Source of the DNA: Metellina segmentata
Lineage: Eukaryota > Arthropoda > Arachnida > Araneae > Tetragnathidae
Reading direction: 5' to 3'
Length of the DNA: 64,000 nucleotides
Assembly: GCA_947359465.1 (NCBI GenBank)
Contig: OX375872.1
Location: 80,025,641-80,089,640 of the forward strand
Shown here: positions 49,969-63,066 of the stretch, in pieces
How positions within the stretch are numbered: position 1 is the stretch's first letter
Layout: each line of letters begins with the position of its first letter
Notes under the pieces: model-generated
The model's input: the letters and a program-made list of their open reading frames with translations, nothing else
Told to the model about the DNA's origin: nothing
The model's database searches: none
Position numbers and translations under genes: made by a program

Positions 49969-52342
49969 TTAGTTTTAAAAGTGTTGTGTAGACGAGACTG
50001 TACCTTTACATGAAATCAATTCCTTTAAAAAGGACTTGTTACTTTTAAATTACTCTCTTAAACTTCCGTATCAGGTGGTTTTCGAAACAAAAGGGTTAAA
50101 ACATCACACCATTATAATTCTATAAAAATATTGTGATATGGAACGTTAGCTTCTTCATTGCGTTCAATTTTGTTTTGTATTTCAATTTTGTCGTTATGAA
50201 CATGAAAAAGCAAAAAATATTTAATTATTAAAAGCTGAAATTATTATTTCAAGGTACAGCATTTAATTAGGTAAAAGACAATAATGTTACAGTAAAAGTT
50301 TTGTAAAATTTGTAAAACGTTTCTTTGTGACAGGCATTTTTGTCAAGCTAAATGTAGGTGGCAGTAGTGTTTCTATAGCGGAACACATTTCTTGTACGTA
50401 TTCCAAATGTGACATCACTAGACTTGTTTGTTTAATTTAATTTCAGCACTTCGCCAATAGATATTCCAAAGAATGAATTCAGAATTGAAGTATGATAGCT
50501 GATTCCTTAAATCTTGTTAAATTAAATACCAAATTCTGCCAAAACGACGATAAACTACATTTTAAGGTAACCCCGATATGTATCATGCTATAGCATTTAA
50601 ATAGAGGAAGTAAAACCTTTGCATTCTGTCTGGTTTGCCTGTTTGCACTGAAAATACCTCTCAAAGTGCAGACACAAAAGTATTTTTCTCTTAAAATGTG
50701 CTTATTTGGCTTAGACTACTGATTCTCAGTCTCTCAAATCTATAAAACAGGTATTTATCGAAGCGAAAAAAAGGAATGGGAATCAATTAAATAGTGGATT
50801 CATTCAAGCTGAAAGCTTATAAAAAGCTTTTGTATATGATTTGAAAAATTATCCACCCATCCTGAGAGTCATTTGTCATGGAAACCAGAGAAATTATCTT
50901 ACTGTACGGAGGTTTAGAAAGAGTCATCCAGGAAAATCTCAATAAAAATCACAAAATATCAATTTAAAAATACAAACAATTTATTCATCAACAACAATAT
51001 TGTATCACGTACTATTGAAAAATAAAGATACGAGTACAACTATGAGTGATTTTTCTCATATATAAATTTTTCTCTCGTACGTTCAACTTAAGGACAACTC
51101 AGTCACAAAAAATATATTTATTTTCACAATTATCTTGTTTTAAGAGATAATTTTAATAAATACATATAAATAAGGAAATTTGAAATGAGTACTAAGTTCG
51201 TTAAAGCTAAATTGACGATCAAATGATCAATCCCAAAAAATAGAACTAACTAAAACATATATATATATATATATGATAGTTATAATCAGTAACACATTAC
51301 AATGAATATGTAAGTTTAACACACCAAATGTACAGGCAATTTTATTTGCTTTACTTACGCCGGACTAAATAAGGCAATAGCGTACCGGATGAAATAAATA
51401 TTTTAAAATTATTTTAGGATGTGTGCACATAATATGGAATAGCGCATAATATAGAAGATTATCAGTATATCGAGAGGTAATTGTCAAAATCTGTGAGAGT
51501 TTGAGCAAAATGTTTTTGTGGTAGAAAGCACCCATATTTCGTTTTGAGCATCAATCGAGACTCCGTATTTTAAATAGAAGCACTTCTACATTTCAAGGCG
51601 CTAAAGTTATTTTAGAAGCTTCCTTTTAAAAGCCTACTATTGAAGAGGTAGGTTAACTCTAGCGGAATTAACGCCAGATTAGAGGAATTAACGCTAGCGG
51701 AATTAACGCCAGGTTAGAGGAATTAACGCCACACGGAAGCAACGCACATGCCAAGTTGAGGTTGTATGTAGCATTTATATGGATTAGAGTGTTTTGATCT
51801 GAGGAAGAGCGATTTAGTATAAGAATGGGCGTATCGACAATAGTCAGAAATTTTTTACAAAAGAAATTTAATGTACTTAAAAACAAACGAAAAAGAAGGC
51901 ATGTATTTATTTCTTTGTGTAAAAGCACTTACAAAATATGCATTTTGCATTATATACAAAGTTAAGCTTTGTGTGAGACAAATTCTTTAAGTGTTCCCCA
52001 TATTAGATATAATTTTTAAATCAAGAAAACATTTGTTTCTTGTTGAAATTGTTCTAAACATTTGTTTAGTATAATTCGACGATTTGTTTTAATTATAAGT
52101 ATAATAATAAATTACCTATTCACATATGAATCTTAGGTAATTTTGGCGTGTGATTTGAGGCTCAATTCATTCACTAAACTCATCCCCATACTTTGGAAAT
52201 CTTTTAATATCAGGTGTTATGTTACCTATATCACGAACCATATAAAAATTAGACTCACTTCAATATAAAAATATATTAGTTTTAAATTGTTTCTCTTAAA
52301 TTTAACAATTCTAAACCGCCTATACAACTCATGGCACTCACA
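49969..52342. other. Intergenic sequence with no recognised gene
   Basis: It contains a (TA)n patch near 51260-51275 and a short tandem repeat at 51660-51740. Nothing else is classified. Confidence 0.55.
51660..51740. repeat. Short tandem repeat, GGAATTAACGCCAG-type units
   Basis: Five units of GAATTAACGC(C/T)A are spaced 14-20 bases apart, alternating with AGATTAGAG and GGTTAGAG spacers. Confidence 0.85.
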
Positions 52343-52348
52343 TTTATT
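52343..52348 (-). terminator. Candidate polyadenylation signal of the minus-strand protease
   Basis: AATAAA on the minus strand about 108 bases past the stop codon, in a reasonable 3'-UTR position. Another AATAAA lies within the last codons of the gene and is less likely to be used. Confidence 0.35.
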
Positions 52349-52455
52349 TCAGAAAAATAATTTTTTGTACTTAAACTATTTTTCTTAAACTGCTACATAA
52401 TATATAAATTCGTAAAACAACTGTTCTAACAAAAACATCGTAACTGTTCTGTCAC

Positions 52456-52653
52456 TCAGAACTTGAATTTATTGATGTCATCAAACAAATCTTCTGTCTT
52501 CATTGTATCTTTTATCCAGTCAATATAATGCGAGACTTGAGTGTACACACCAGGGTACTTAGGACGAGCACAGCCTTGTCCCCAGGACACGACCCCTATT
52601 ATTAAAGTAGACCCGTATTCAGATTTCTGTACAAGAGGACCACCAGAGTCACC
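52456..52653 (-). CDS. Minus-strand protease, last exon: catalytic Ser and C terminus
   Basis: The acceptor is TTTTTCTTTTAG. It encodes [40 protein letters not shown] and [10 protein letters not shown]. The stop TGA is at 52458-52456. The intron before it is about 6.6 kb, against 90 bases at the same position in the paralogue. Confidence 0.95.
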   Translation of the reverse strand, partial: GDSGGPLVQKSEYGSTLIIGVVSWGQGCARPKYPGVYTQVSHYIDWIKDTMKTEDLFDDINKFKF

Positions 52654-55600
52654 CTAAAAGAAAAACAGCAATGATGAGAGAAATATCTTTAATCAATACC
52701 AGCTATAAATCAATAGTATAAGCAAGTCGTCTACCAGTTTTATGTACCCCACCCCTATTTATATAAAAAGTATCACGCCTTCTCCAATTTCCATAGCGGT
52801 CTAACTTCCTATTCAGTGGATTGGAGAAGCAACAGAGATGGATGTGGGTGTTTTGTGGATTCTCTTCTGACTTCACAGAGTGATTTAATTAACGGAAATT
52901 ACTTTTACTGTGATTAATATTTGACCGTCTTCATTATAAGTTGGAAGTAGGATTATGCTCATTATAGCTAATGAACAGGAAGAGGATTGCATTATATAAA
53001 TAAGAGCATGAACAGAAAATAACATTTACGAGGGGGAATGTACACAATAACAACTTTCCTTTATGTTTTGTATATTTAACTTTTCAGGGGCTCATTTTCA
53101 GGGCTGAGTAGTGATGGGAAGGGGGTGCAATTGTAGGAAAATTTTTGCTATTTCAATCTGAGACGGAAGGTACTGTTTGTCCCATGAGAACTGCTCCAGT
53201 TACAATGCCTGTCTATTGCCATTGAAAAGGATCATCTCCTATTTTCCAGAGAAGACGCTTAAAAAAATGTATTAAAGTTCATCGCATTCTTCGATACATT
53301 TATTTTTGTTCATAAATGATATAAATGCAATTAAAATAATTAATTTAATTTAATTTAAGTAGTTAAAAAAAATTAAAGTGGCTTTCTCCCACAACAATGA
53401 TGGTAAAATATTTTTTTTTCAATGGCGGGCACTGGACTTTTTTCTTGGCCACTACAAGGCCGGAAGTGATGGTGGTAAAATATATATGTTTCAATTTTTT
53501 TTTCGTGGTGTGTTACATGCTTGAATACGAAGTAAATTGTGTCATTGCCGCAATCTTAACTAAACGATTACTCCAGACTTTTCCTTTTTGGACAATAACA
53601 GCAAAAACAAAAAGTTTTTTGCACAAAGAAAATTCCTTCAAATAGAAATTTTTTACATGGTGACATGCATTAAATCACTCCAATTAAAACAGACTAGTCG
53701 AGGACAACAGTTGATGTGCTATAAAATTCGTTGCGAAACTTAATGATAAATTCATTACATTTTTTGTAGTTCTCTACATGTGGTATAACACGAGTTGTAA
53801 ATTATGAAATTTTTAAGTAATAAAAACGAGAGGGGTCATAACATCAGTTTCTACATATCGAAATTATTAAAAAATTATTAAATTGTTCATGCACATATTC
53901 ATTTTAAAGCTTTGATTCAGAAATAAAGTATGAAATAACGTGTAAACGAGATATCTACAGAATAACCGCGATTACATAATGTCAAATAGTATTACGTATA
54001 TACTAAGTTGCAGAGGTTTTTTTCTTCAATTTTCAAAAATAAGGAAAATTTTAACACAGTTGGTTAAAGTTGCTTAAGTTAACCAGCCATTTTAAAGTTT
54101 TTGAAAGTAAACTCGTTTCAGCAAACGTAATGCGTCAGAAAAAGAAATACAGTGAGAGTAATAGAGCACAGTTAATGGTAAACTGTAGTTAATGTTGTGA
54201 ATAACGATTAATTAATGAAAATTAATAATGTACTAGTTATAATATCTTACATGTATTACTTTAACAGGTTACTTCTTAAATTTTTAACACAAATTTCGTT
54301 TCAAGCAAAGGGCAGCAATACTCATTTCCTCGATTTAAAAAAAAATTCTAGCTTCGCCACTTGTAACAAATATGTGAAAATGAGAATTGTTTTTTGTATC
54401 TTTGAAAATATGTGAAAATGAGAATAGCCTCTGAATTTTCTTTATAAATATTTCGAACAACGTCATAATTCAGACAGTCGTTCAGATAGTCAATTGGGAC
54501 TATCTGAACCATTAGGTAGTCTTATGTACGATTTTTTTAGCTTAAAACACTGGATCTTCTACTTTCTGGAAACTTCCATTAAACGCGGAATATATACATA
54601 TTAAAAATCCCAATTAAGTACTGAGAGTACGTTTTAAATCTCCAGGTGGTTTATCTTAGTATCAAAAGCTGACCTGTAGTAGACAGTCTCTGGTGCTAAA
54701 ATCTGATCCAAGCTGTCACCAATTCTGGGCAAAGAACAGTTTTGTTTCTCCTTGTACCTTCATTACCCTTGGAGTAACAGAGCAGTTTTGTCTCGACGAG
54801 ATATCTCGTCCTTAGCAAATGCTGACCATATCTAGGACGAGATATATCGTCGAAACTCTCGGAGGGTTAAAACATCTACACTCGACAGTTTTTTCCAAGT
54901 TTCTGCTCTGAAACTATGTAGAAAAGAAGTATGAAAAATAGTTTTTTAAACGGTCTTCTTTCACACTCTGCTGAATGCCTTTGCATGGTTGGTGAAATGA
55001 ATCGATGCGGTAAAGAGTGATGTATTTTTCTGTCGCAGATAGGTTAGCTGGTGCTAACGAATGAACGATTAGGTTTCGAAACCTTTAGATGTGGCGTTTC
55101 ATTGAAGGAGTCTAGAACAGTTACACTTTTCAAACTCTATGATTGATATCGTGATTAAGAACAAACTCAATATGTTAAGCAATCAGTTATTGTTTACAAT
55201 CGAACTTAGTAATCTGTTCTTGTTAAAGTAAGTTTAGCATAAAAAAGCCAAAACTTTAAAGAAGTCATAGTAAAAAAGCACGTGCCAATTAAAAGCCAGG
55301 TAATTTATTTCATAAAAGTGACGTGTATAAATTTCAAGTAAGCAGCAACACATTTTGTATTTAAAAAACAAGTTCAATTATTGAGTGTAAAAACTACTAA
55401 TTTGTTTCTGCCTTATTCCTGTGGAATGCCAAAGGCCTCCTAATTGAATACCAAAGTTCTCTCGATTCCATATTTCAGCTTATTTCTGCCTTTAGCGCGG
55501 TGTGGAAGTGGGTAGAGTGAAGTGCCAGCTCAAGAATAGACCTCGTTACATGATTGGAGTTCAAAATTGCAAGGAGTTGTCGTCGAATCTTTCCCTTCGG

Positions 55601-58600
55601 GAGTGATTCCGGTCAGTCGCCCATAGCCTGTGACGTTGCTCCCGTGCGACGTAAATTGAACCACCTACCTCTAAATTAAATACAGTGTACAGGGTATGAT
55701 TCAACACTTTTTCAGTGGGGCTACTTTAAAGATAAGGTAAACCGCGTATAGCGCATGATTCAACCACCTACCTCCAAATTAAATGGTTTTTTCCAATGTA
55801 CAATTTAGTTTCAATTGCTCTCTCATGTTGTAGCAAAATTATGGGGAATAGTCGTATTCAAATACGCCGTGCTCCAAAATGTTTAGACGGCTTGCTTTTG
55901 TTGTCTTGGTTTTAATATAACTTAGGTGAGAAGGCCGTGACCTTGGGAATCCCTTTTTTGTTATCTGGATATCTATAACCCAGCTTACAAACAAGTGGAA
56001 ATTCGCAAGATTTCCGAAAAGTGTAAAATTGCTTTTACCTCTCAGCATTCACATAATTACTAAATAACCACATCGATTGGTTGAAAGAATTCCAGGCAAG
56101 ATTTTATTGGTCAAGGTCAAAACTGGTTACAAGTCATGCAGGGAAGACTACAAGTTGTTAAACGGATATATGTGAGAAGCAACCTCAGAGAATTAAGACC
56201 GAACAAAGAAACCCGCAGAGAAGTCCATTTTTACAAAGAAGGTTAAGACTCGTTGGAGAAAGGGCTGCTACTACGTCCGTAAGGCATCATTTGAGTGAAT
56301 TTGACCTGGGCGAGCAGTTCGGACGGCTCGAAGCTATGCAAAGTGTCATCCAAGTTGCCGCAGCAATGCGTGTCAAAAGCGTTGTTTCGCGATAATAAAG
56401 AGCTGCAGAAGGTGGAAATGCTTTGAGAAAGCATGTTGGTGGTCGTGATAGGAGCACCACGCCCAGAGATGATGCACATATATACCTAACAGCAATAAGG
56501 AACAATCATATCACTCCGGGACAGATTGGTTCAGAACTTGGAACCGCTACCGGCACTCGTGTATCCGCCAAAAAGTGCTCGGTGATTAAATAAAGCTCGC
56601 TTGTTTGCACGAAAGCCTGTTAAGTGCGTTCCTATACAACCACGCCATCGTCGGGAAAAGTTACGCTGGTGTAAAGAACATATTTGGTGAAATCATCAAC
56701 AATGGTCCAGAGTCATGTTCTCCGACGAATCCCGATTCACCGTGAAGAGATATTCTGGACACCAACTACTGTGGAGAGAGAGACCCGTTACACACCACAG
56801 GTTGATCGTTATGACCGAGGACTCATGGCGTGGGCAAGCACTATGCATAATGGCAGAACACAGCTACAAATCTTTGAAGCTGGTGTCTTTGCATCACAGA
56901 GGTATTGCACGGAGATTCTTCTGGGTCATGTTCGTTTATTTCGGGGTGCAGTGGGTCCAGACTTTCTGTTTATGGTTGACAATTCATGCCCACACAAGAT
57001 TTTTCATGTCTCTGAGACACTAGAGAGAGAAGATATTAAGCGTATGGAATGGCTTGTGTATTCACCGGACTTAAATCCTATTGAACATGCTTGGAATGAA
57101 ATTTGTAGACCTGTTTCAGAAAGGAATCACCCACTCCAAGCTGTGCTGGCGGTCAAAATTGCTTTGAGAGAGGAATGGGACAAAATCCCCCAAGCATTCC
57201 TCGACTGTTTAATGAAGAGCATGCATATCAGATGCTAAATGTGCATTAGTGTGCAAGGAGGCCTCCCTTCTTACTGAGTGACTATATCTGTCATGACTCC
57301 AGATAGAAAGAACATTTTTCGAGACTTTGGAAATTGCTCTAAGGAGCAGATTTTTTTCTTTTTATTATCTTGCTTTTCCATGTGCCAAAATTTGTAACAT
57401 TTTGCATTCTACTTAATGCGCAGTATCTTAATTAAATTTTTCTAAGTTTCGTTTCTCTAATCAATGAATATTGTTAATTATATTAAAAATTGTGTTTGTT
57501 CTTTAGCAATTGTCAAGCAGTGTATTAGCTTCCTATAAATTATTTTCAGTATATTCGGAACAAAATAAAATAACCGAAATTAACCTAAACAGGGGCCGCT
57601 GATTAAAATTAAAACAATCTAGGAAACGTACTAAAGTTTAAGGTAAGGGCTTTAGAATAGATAAACCAAGTTATAAGTCGACAAAATAAAAAGTTCTGCT
57701 TTGTTTGTGGTTTGTTTTAATGTACTAGTTTTTAAAAGGTGTGTTTTAAGGAGTTAAAAAAATCACCGAGTGATTATACTCCAATCATCTCGAAATTTCA
57801 GAAAAATGTTTTAAATAGTTAATACTATTAATGAATTTTTAAAAAATTCAATTTTTTTTTTAGTATTTTTGGTAATGAGTCTCCTTAAAAGTAACTAATG
57901 TGATTGATAATTGTATAAAATGCTATCACAATATGATTCGCTTACTAAATTTAATTCTGTTTGGTAATAAACATAGTACTTCTCCAATCAAGGTTGATAG
58001 AGTAAATTGAATATTAGCATACGAGTTCACATTTTCAAATTGACAACAAAGTTATCCACCAAAAATGTCCTCCCTAATTCGTTTTGTTTTAGTTTTTAAA
58101 TTCGTTTCAATTTTTAGATGAATCACATAATTCCTGCTTTCAAATGTGTTTACACAGTCGAAGGATTTTGTTCCGAGAACTGTATTGACATTAAAACAGG
58201 TGGGAATGTCAGAGTAGTTTTACTTTCCTTTTACTGATACAAGTCTAAATAAGCATTCCTATAGCACTGTAACGAGCAATTTGAGAAACAAAAGCTATTA
58301 AAAATTTTTTGAAAAGCAAGTGATTCAACAGGATATTTCTTTTTTCCTTTTTTATCCTATACCTGACTTCAACCTTTTCGCCATAAACCACTATAGTCTT
58401 GAAACAGAAATAAAATATAGAACTCTATCAGCAATATTTTTATTCGCTGTGACATCAGTAAGATAAGGGCAACTATTGAGGTGGGTTCCTGCCATGTCAT
58501 AGAGACCACACAGAGGATACGTTGGGGAGTCTGACAAGCCAGATAATTTGGTATGCAGTCGTTCGTGTCCAGTGAGACACGGAAACAAGCGACTGCGACT

Positions 58601-60016
58601 GAGACACCTTAGAAAGGAATAAGCTTTGTAAATATTAAGGTAGGTAGGTGTTTAATTAACGGTCGCACTGGAGCAGCACAATGGCCTATTGATGCCGGTC
58701 CGGGGTCAATCCTCAAGGGAAAGATCGAGGACAACACCACATAATTTTAAACTACGGACAGATAACGAGATAACACCTGATCTGGCACAACTCTCCATAC
58801 TTCCACACCACGCCAATCTGTGGACATTTGAGTTCACTTCAGATTTAATGTGCACCAACCTCCCTTGTACATGACGGTCTTTGGTTGGAATTCGCAACCC
58901 TCCGGTTGCTAATCCGTTAATCTTCCAACCGGGCTACCACGGCCCTTGTAACTATTAAATCGTGAACGTTTGATTTTTATACATCCATAATCCTTTTTAT
59001 GGTATGTTAGTCTATGAGAGTACATAACTGGGGCAATTTCTAACTGGTTTAGCTAAGCCATCCGCCAAATTATTGTTATAGAAAATTAGTTACTGGACAC
59101 TTGTATCCATGACTTGAAAATACTAAATTGGTTTGTTGGAACTGCTCTAAGTTTATAAACTGCCCCATGCAGACTTCGCTTATTTATAGGTGTTAACAGG
59201 AAGTATAGCAACAGGGAGTATATAATTGCAGTATTTCAAAAGTGCAAATGCTTTTAATGCACACTTACTTGACACGAGTCACGCATACCCTCTTCGTAGC
59301 CGGCACACATCATACTTTCGACAATAGCTTCCCCGTATGCCTTTCTGCAGGTATCATCTGTGATTATCGGAACAGAAACAGCTTGTAATCGAGTTGGAAT
59401 AATTCGTCCACCTGAAAAGAAGTTTCGTTTTTGTAATTAGTTCACGAAAATTATTCCTGTTTGAAGTATGCCACTTTTGAAATTTTTATTTCATGTGGAC
59501 CAAATTTTGTTACTTCTCGGTATTATTTCTTCATTTTATAGGGTAAACCTAACTAGCACCATCATCCCCTGTCTAGTATCATGAGACACTGTACCAGTTT
59601 AAATAATTATTAATTAAATCTAATAAGTAAATAATTAAATTTAATAAGTTAGTAATTAAATTTAATAAATAAGTAATTAAATTTAATAAATAAGTAATTT
59701 AATTGAAAAGGTAAATTATTACATTTAAAATATGTAAGTAATTAAATTTAATAAGTAAATAATTATATTAAATAGTTTAATTCAATAAGTAAAAAATAAA
59801 AATTTAATTATTAAATGCTTAAATTTAATAATTACATTAAATGCTTAACTTTTATAATTACATTTAATACTTAAATAACAAAAAATAATACATAGTTAAG
59901 CTATTCAAATTAAATAAATTCCATTTTGATTAGGATGAATACAGCATGCCACCGAGGTGGTATGTATTCAGAATGTTAGAGCTTATCACATCTATACACA
60001 TTATTACATTGCTACA

Positions 60017-60054
<38 letters not shown>

Positions 60055-61814
60055 CAACATGCACAAAAGTTAATCTAGGGATTGTCAAGTCTCGAGTAGT
60101 AAGAAAGTAAGAATCTCATCATGGCAATAATTATGAACCTCGATTTTTATAGGGTAATCAACCAGTCTCTCCTGTTTTTAATAACCGTATAATTTTGCGC
60201 GTGATTTTTTTATTACAGAGTACCATAAATAAATTGTTTCAAAACTATTTTTTAAAAGTCATTTTGGAGCAAAACGACTAGGTAATTACAATTATTATTT
60301 TCTGTATATCAATCAAAATTATACCTATTCTTTCACCAGATCGGCAAGAGTATTTTATACATTTTGAAGTGACCCAGAATTTTGGTGATTACTCATTTTT
60401 TACGTATGCCAGATGAAAAAAGGTTGAAAATTATATTCTCTAGTCTATCAGTAGTCAATCCGTTTGGTATTTTTTTATACCCAATGAACTAAAAAAAATT
60501 GATAACAGACCTAATGTATTGGAATCGGAATAGATGTGTGTTCATCAATTACTAGCTGATTATTACTTTACTTTCAAAATACATAAATGCATGTGTGTGC
60601 TATTTAGATATAACCCAAGTGAAAATTCTGTGTCTATAGAGATAAAATATAATTATATGCCTATGTTAAACACTACTTAACTTTTATGAAACATTTTGGA
60701 AAACATACTTGCAAAATGAAAAATTCGACAAAGGAATTTTAAACATAAATTCCATAGTATTCCTTATATTCAAAACATCTATCCTTCAGTTAAATTATGT
60801 GTGTTCGTCTTAATTTGAGTTATATACGTACCTTATACTACCTTACCAAACAGCGATACGTCAAGCGTTACAACCATAACTTTATTTTGAGATATTTTGA
60901 AAAATATACTTACACTGAAGAATCAAACATGGCCAAATATGACCCTTGCGCCCATTATACTCCCAAACCAACCAACCTTCCGCGTGTTTTCTTCACGAGT
61001 ATCTTTAGTATACGCTTCCCATATACAAAACTCTCCTAAGGAAACCTGACATAGATCATTAAATTTCGCTCACACGTGAATATTCAGATCTGTGGAAATA
61101 ATTTAATGTATTTTTTCTATGCATCATTCAACATGGCACTGAAAGGCCTAAATTGTGAATCTCTAGGCATTACTCTGGTACAACACGAGGGAGGGTTCAC
61201 GTTGCATCTCACATACATACCATAGATTATAGGTATATACCGAGGTTTGTTCAGTGTTACATTTTGAGCAAGTTGGAAAAGACTTATGGCTCTGAACGAA
61301 GGGATTGAGATATGACGTTTCCGCTCACAAGCCTACAAAGGACAGTTTGACATTTTCTGTCACCTTTGGAGACAAGGGTGGTCTCTGTAGTGGCAGAAAT
61401 GATTTTTAGGGGCTCTCCAAATTATTCTATTTGAGCTCTTCTTTGTGGTGAATGCTCTTGATAAGTTTAACGGTTGCTTTTAATATTTAGTAGTTACTTT
61501 GTTCGTACGACATATAGAAGTAACCATGTCCTGTACAACGCATTAACAGATTATTTTGTTGTAGTCATCAGTAATACATGTTACGAAAGTATCGAAAATG
61601 TTTGTAGAATGTAAATTAACATACCTTCTTTCAAGGCACCCCATCCAGAAACGATTGCGTAACCACGAGGCTCATAACCAGGACTGGGCAAGCAGGCGGA
61701 CCGCATCATCCCGTCAGAACGATCAAGGTCAAAGGGTGGTTCAATTTTCAAGAGAGCGATGTCATTTTGAAGTGTCTTTGTAGAGAAACTTTCGTGGACA
61801 TAAGCATCGAACAC
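52456..61814 (-). CDS. Trypsin-like S1A serine protease, last three exons (gene span, 5' part missing)
   Basis: Exons on the minus strand: 61814-61625, 59411-59269 and 52653-52456. Phases are 0/1, 1/0 and 0, the same as the last three exons of the plus-strand protease, so the genes are paralogues. The visible part carries NDIALL (Asp102), RDSCQ|GDSGGP (Asp189, Ser190, Ser195) and [15 protein letters not shown]. Asp189 with Gly216 and Gly226 predicts trypsin-like cleavage after Arg or Lys. Unlike its partner, it has a cysteine in the Asp exon (SACLPSPG, about the position of Cys122), which could tether a propeptide by disulfide. The C terminus adds [14 protein letters not shown]. No signal peptide, propeptide or His exon was found between 61815 and 64000, so these are probably outside the window. 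Confidence 0.9.
54763..54870. mobile_element. Short TTAA MITE derivative
   Basis: GTCTCGACGAGATATCTCGT and GAGATATATCGTCGAAACTC lie close together, with the right end TCGGAGGGTTAA. The middle of the element has been deleted. Confidence 0.6.
55495..55668 (+). repeat. SINE-A copy without head
   Basis: GCGGTGTGGAAGTGGGTAGA, TTCAAAATTGCAAGGAGTTG, ATCTTTCCCTTCGGGAGTGA and a GTGCGACGTAAATTGAACC tail. It is antisense to the protease gene. Confidence 0.7.
56050..56225 (+). repeat. Fragment of the unclassified TTAA-associated repeat
   Basis: CATAATTACTAAATAACCAC, TTTTATTGGTCAAGGTCAAA and CTGGTTACAAGTCATGCAGG align with 31840-31925 and 21370-21420. Confidence 0.55.
56285..57240 (+). pseudogene. Tc1-type (DD34E) transposase pseudogene
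   Basis: The N-terminal helix-turn-helix region is recognisable as [20 protein letters not shown] and RVKSVVSR. It is followed by [20 protein letters not shown] and [10 protein letters not shown] (first catalytic Asp). The last part, 56800-57236, is open: [37 protein letters not shown] (second Asp), [16 protein letters not shown] (Glu, 34 residues later). So this is the DD34E group, distinct from the intact element at 3822. At least three in-frame stops and frameshifts near 56590-56690 and 56800 kill it. Inverted repeats and TA duplications were not found. It lies in an intron of the minus-strand protease, on the opposite strand. Confidence 0.88.
58365..58405 (+). repeat. Possible SINE-B 3' fragment
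   Basis: CTTCAACCTTTTCGCCATAA resembles the SINE-B terminal block but is short. Confidence 0.35.
58391..58620 (-). pseudogene. LINE relic, C-terminal cysteine-containing region
   Basis: The minus-strand frame reads [40 protein letters not shown] and PYLTD. This fits the region after RNase H in Jockey/I-type LINE polyproteins (usual pattern: LTGH..L..HL......SP.CPLC....T..HL...CP). Only this short piece survives. Confidence 0.7.
58645..58950 (-). repeat. SINE-A, full-length minus-strand copy
   Basis: This is the cleanest head in the window. Reversed, it reads GGGCCGTGGTAGCCCGGTTG, AACGGATTAGCAACCGGAG, TTGCGAATTCCAACC. It ends CGACCGTTAATTAAACACC. The overlapping open frames at 58689-58897 are by-products. 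Confidence 0.85.
59269..59411 (-). CDS. Minus-strand protease, penultimate exon: specificity-pocket wall
   Basis: The acceptor is CTTTTCAG and the donor GTAAGT, 143 bases, phase 1 in and 0 out. It encodes [40 protein letters not shown] and GMRDSCQ. Asp189 is in RDSCQ. Confidence 0.95.
59590..59900. repeat. AT-rich tandem repeat, about 21-bp unit
   Basis: Repeated AATTAAATTTAATAAGTAA blocks with drift toward TTAAATGCTTAAATTT at the right side. It lies in the intron between the two upstream exons of the minus-strand protease. Confidence 0.85.
60017..60053. repeat. (CT)n followed by (TA)n microsatellite
   Basis: About 9 CT and about 9 TA dinucleotides in one run. Confidence 0.9.
60925..60985 (+). 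repeat. SINE-B, 3' end
   Basis: CATGGCCAAATATGACCCTT, GCGCCCATTATACTC and CAAACCAACCAACC match the family terminus. Confidence 0.65.
61625..61814 (-). CDS. Minus-strand protease exon with catalytic Asp
   Basis: Acceptor TTTTTAG, donor GTATGT; phase 0 in and 1 out, 190 bases. It encodes [40 protein letters not shown] and [20 protein letters not shown]. Compared with the paralogue's exon 5 it is three codons longer and contains a cysteine before LPSPG. Confidence 0.94.
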
Positions 61815-61917
61815 CTAAAAAGGCATATGTGTTACAAATAATCATTTCAGGCATTCAAGTATTTTGTACATAGAGAGTCCACACTATTATCTTCTTCCCA
61901 TTCCTATTAGATTATTT

Positions 61918-62141
61918 TTAACCTTCCGAGTGGTTTCGACAAAACATCTCGTCCATCAAAATTTGACCAATTTAACTAAAGACGAGTAATATCGTCACCA
62001 AGATACTGCGATTGTTTTACGATTTCGAGATCCAGATCGGACCGGTTTTCTTTTAATGATGAGATATCTCGTTCAACAAGATGTGGCCAGCTTTGCTAAT
62101 GAACGGTCACCTCTTCAAATCAACACCACCAGGAGAATTAA
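61918..62141. mobile_element. piggyBac-like TTAA MITE, complete copy
   Basis: TTAA|CCTTCCGAGTGGTTTCGAC opens and CAACACCACCAGGAGAA|TTAA closes the 224-base element. It contains GAGATATCTCGTTCAACAAG. Confidence 0.75.
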
Positions 62142-62654
62142 TTAAGATATTTCACACTTTGGAAATCGCTGCACGGAAATAGCTATTGATTACGTTTTTA
62201 ATCGTTTTTAGTTATATTTCGATGTTTTTGAATTTCTAGTATCCAAATCGGAATAACACATTCAGGGGAATTAAATCTCCACGTTTTCGAAAAATGAATT
62301 TAAAATGTTTTCTTATTTCTGAGTCTCCAAATACTTTACAGTCAATAAAATATTTATTGGGAAGAGGATAAATTTAAGAGGTTAAAAGCACTGCGTATTC
62401 AAAAGTTAAAAAGGAAGAGAGAAATACAAGCTTTCTATCCTACAGGTAACAGATTATAATTTTTGACGATTATTTCAGATCAAGGTATGTATTTATAACT
62501 GTTAGAATGAATTCATAAGCCGCTTCTTCCTGTTCGCAGAAAGTTTTTTTTATTTTTTACTTTTGTATTCGACGAAAGATGTCTCTCCGTTCAGACATAC
62601 AGTTACTTGAGTTTCATGCGTGAGTAAATAACGACTTTCCAAAGCTAATAGCGT

Positions 62655-63066
62655 GAATTTATGTTCGGAATCGTAACATTGTTGACTGACTTTTACGTTC
62701 TTCCGTGTTTTCGAATGTCGATATCTCATGCAGTTGACCGACTCTGTCGTATTTCCCGGGATCTCCCGTATTAGAGCTAACATTTTTCTATCTTTCCGGC
62801 TCCCGTATTGACCTTACATTTCGAAAAAGTATTATATTTCCCGGGATCTCCCGTATTATAGCTAATTTTTTCAATCTCTCTGGCTCCCGTATCGACCTTC
62901 CATTTCGGAATTGTAACAATGTCGACTGACTTCAATGTTCTTCCGTGTTTTCGTATGCAGATACCTTATGCAGATGACCGACCCTACCGTATTTCCCGGG
63001 ATATCTCGCATTCGAACTAATTTTTTCCAATACTTCCGGCTCCAGAATTGACCTTCCATTTCTCCC
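62655..63066. repeat. Tandem repeat, three partial units
   Basis: GTATTTCCCGGGATCTCCCG recurs at about 62750, 62834 and 62990. CTTCCGTGTTTTCG recurs at 62700 and 62940. TTGACCTTCCATTTC closes units near 62815, 62900 and 63060. Minus-strand open frames here (77 and 68 codons) share a REIPGNT motif only because they translate the repeat. Confidence 0.85.

Larger units (their letters stand above)
52654..59268 (-). other. Intron of the minus-strand protease, 6.6 kb, repeat-filled
   Basis: It contains a short TTAA MITE (54763), SINE-A copies (55495, 58645), a dead Tc1 element (56285) and a LINE relic (58391). 52670-54760 and 57245-58365 show only AT-rich sequence without recognisable features. 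Confidence 0.7.

Noticed and set aside
52462..52475. An AATAAA on the minus strand within the last codons of the minus-strand protease as the poly(A) signal
   Set aside because: Use of it would place cleavage at or just past the stop codon; the AATAAA at 52343-52348 is better placed.
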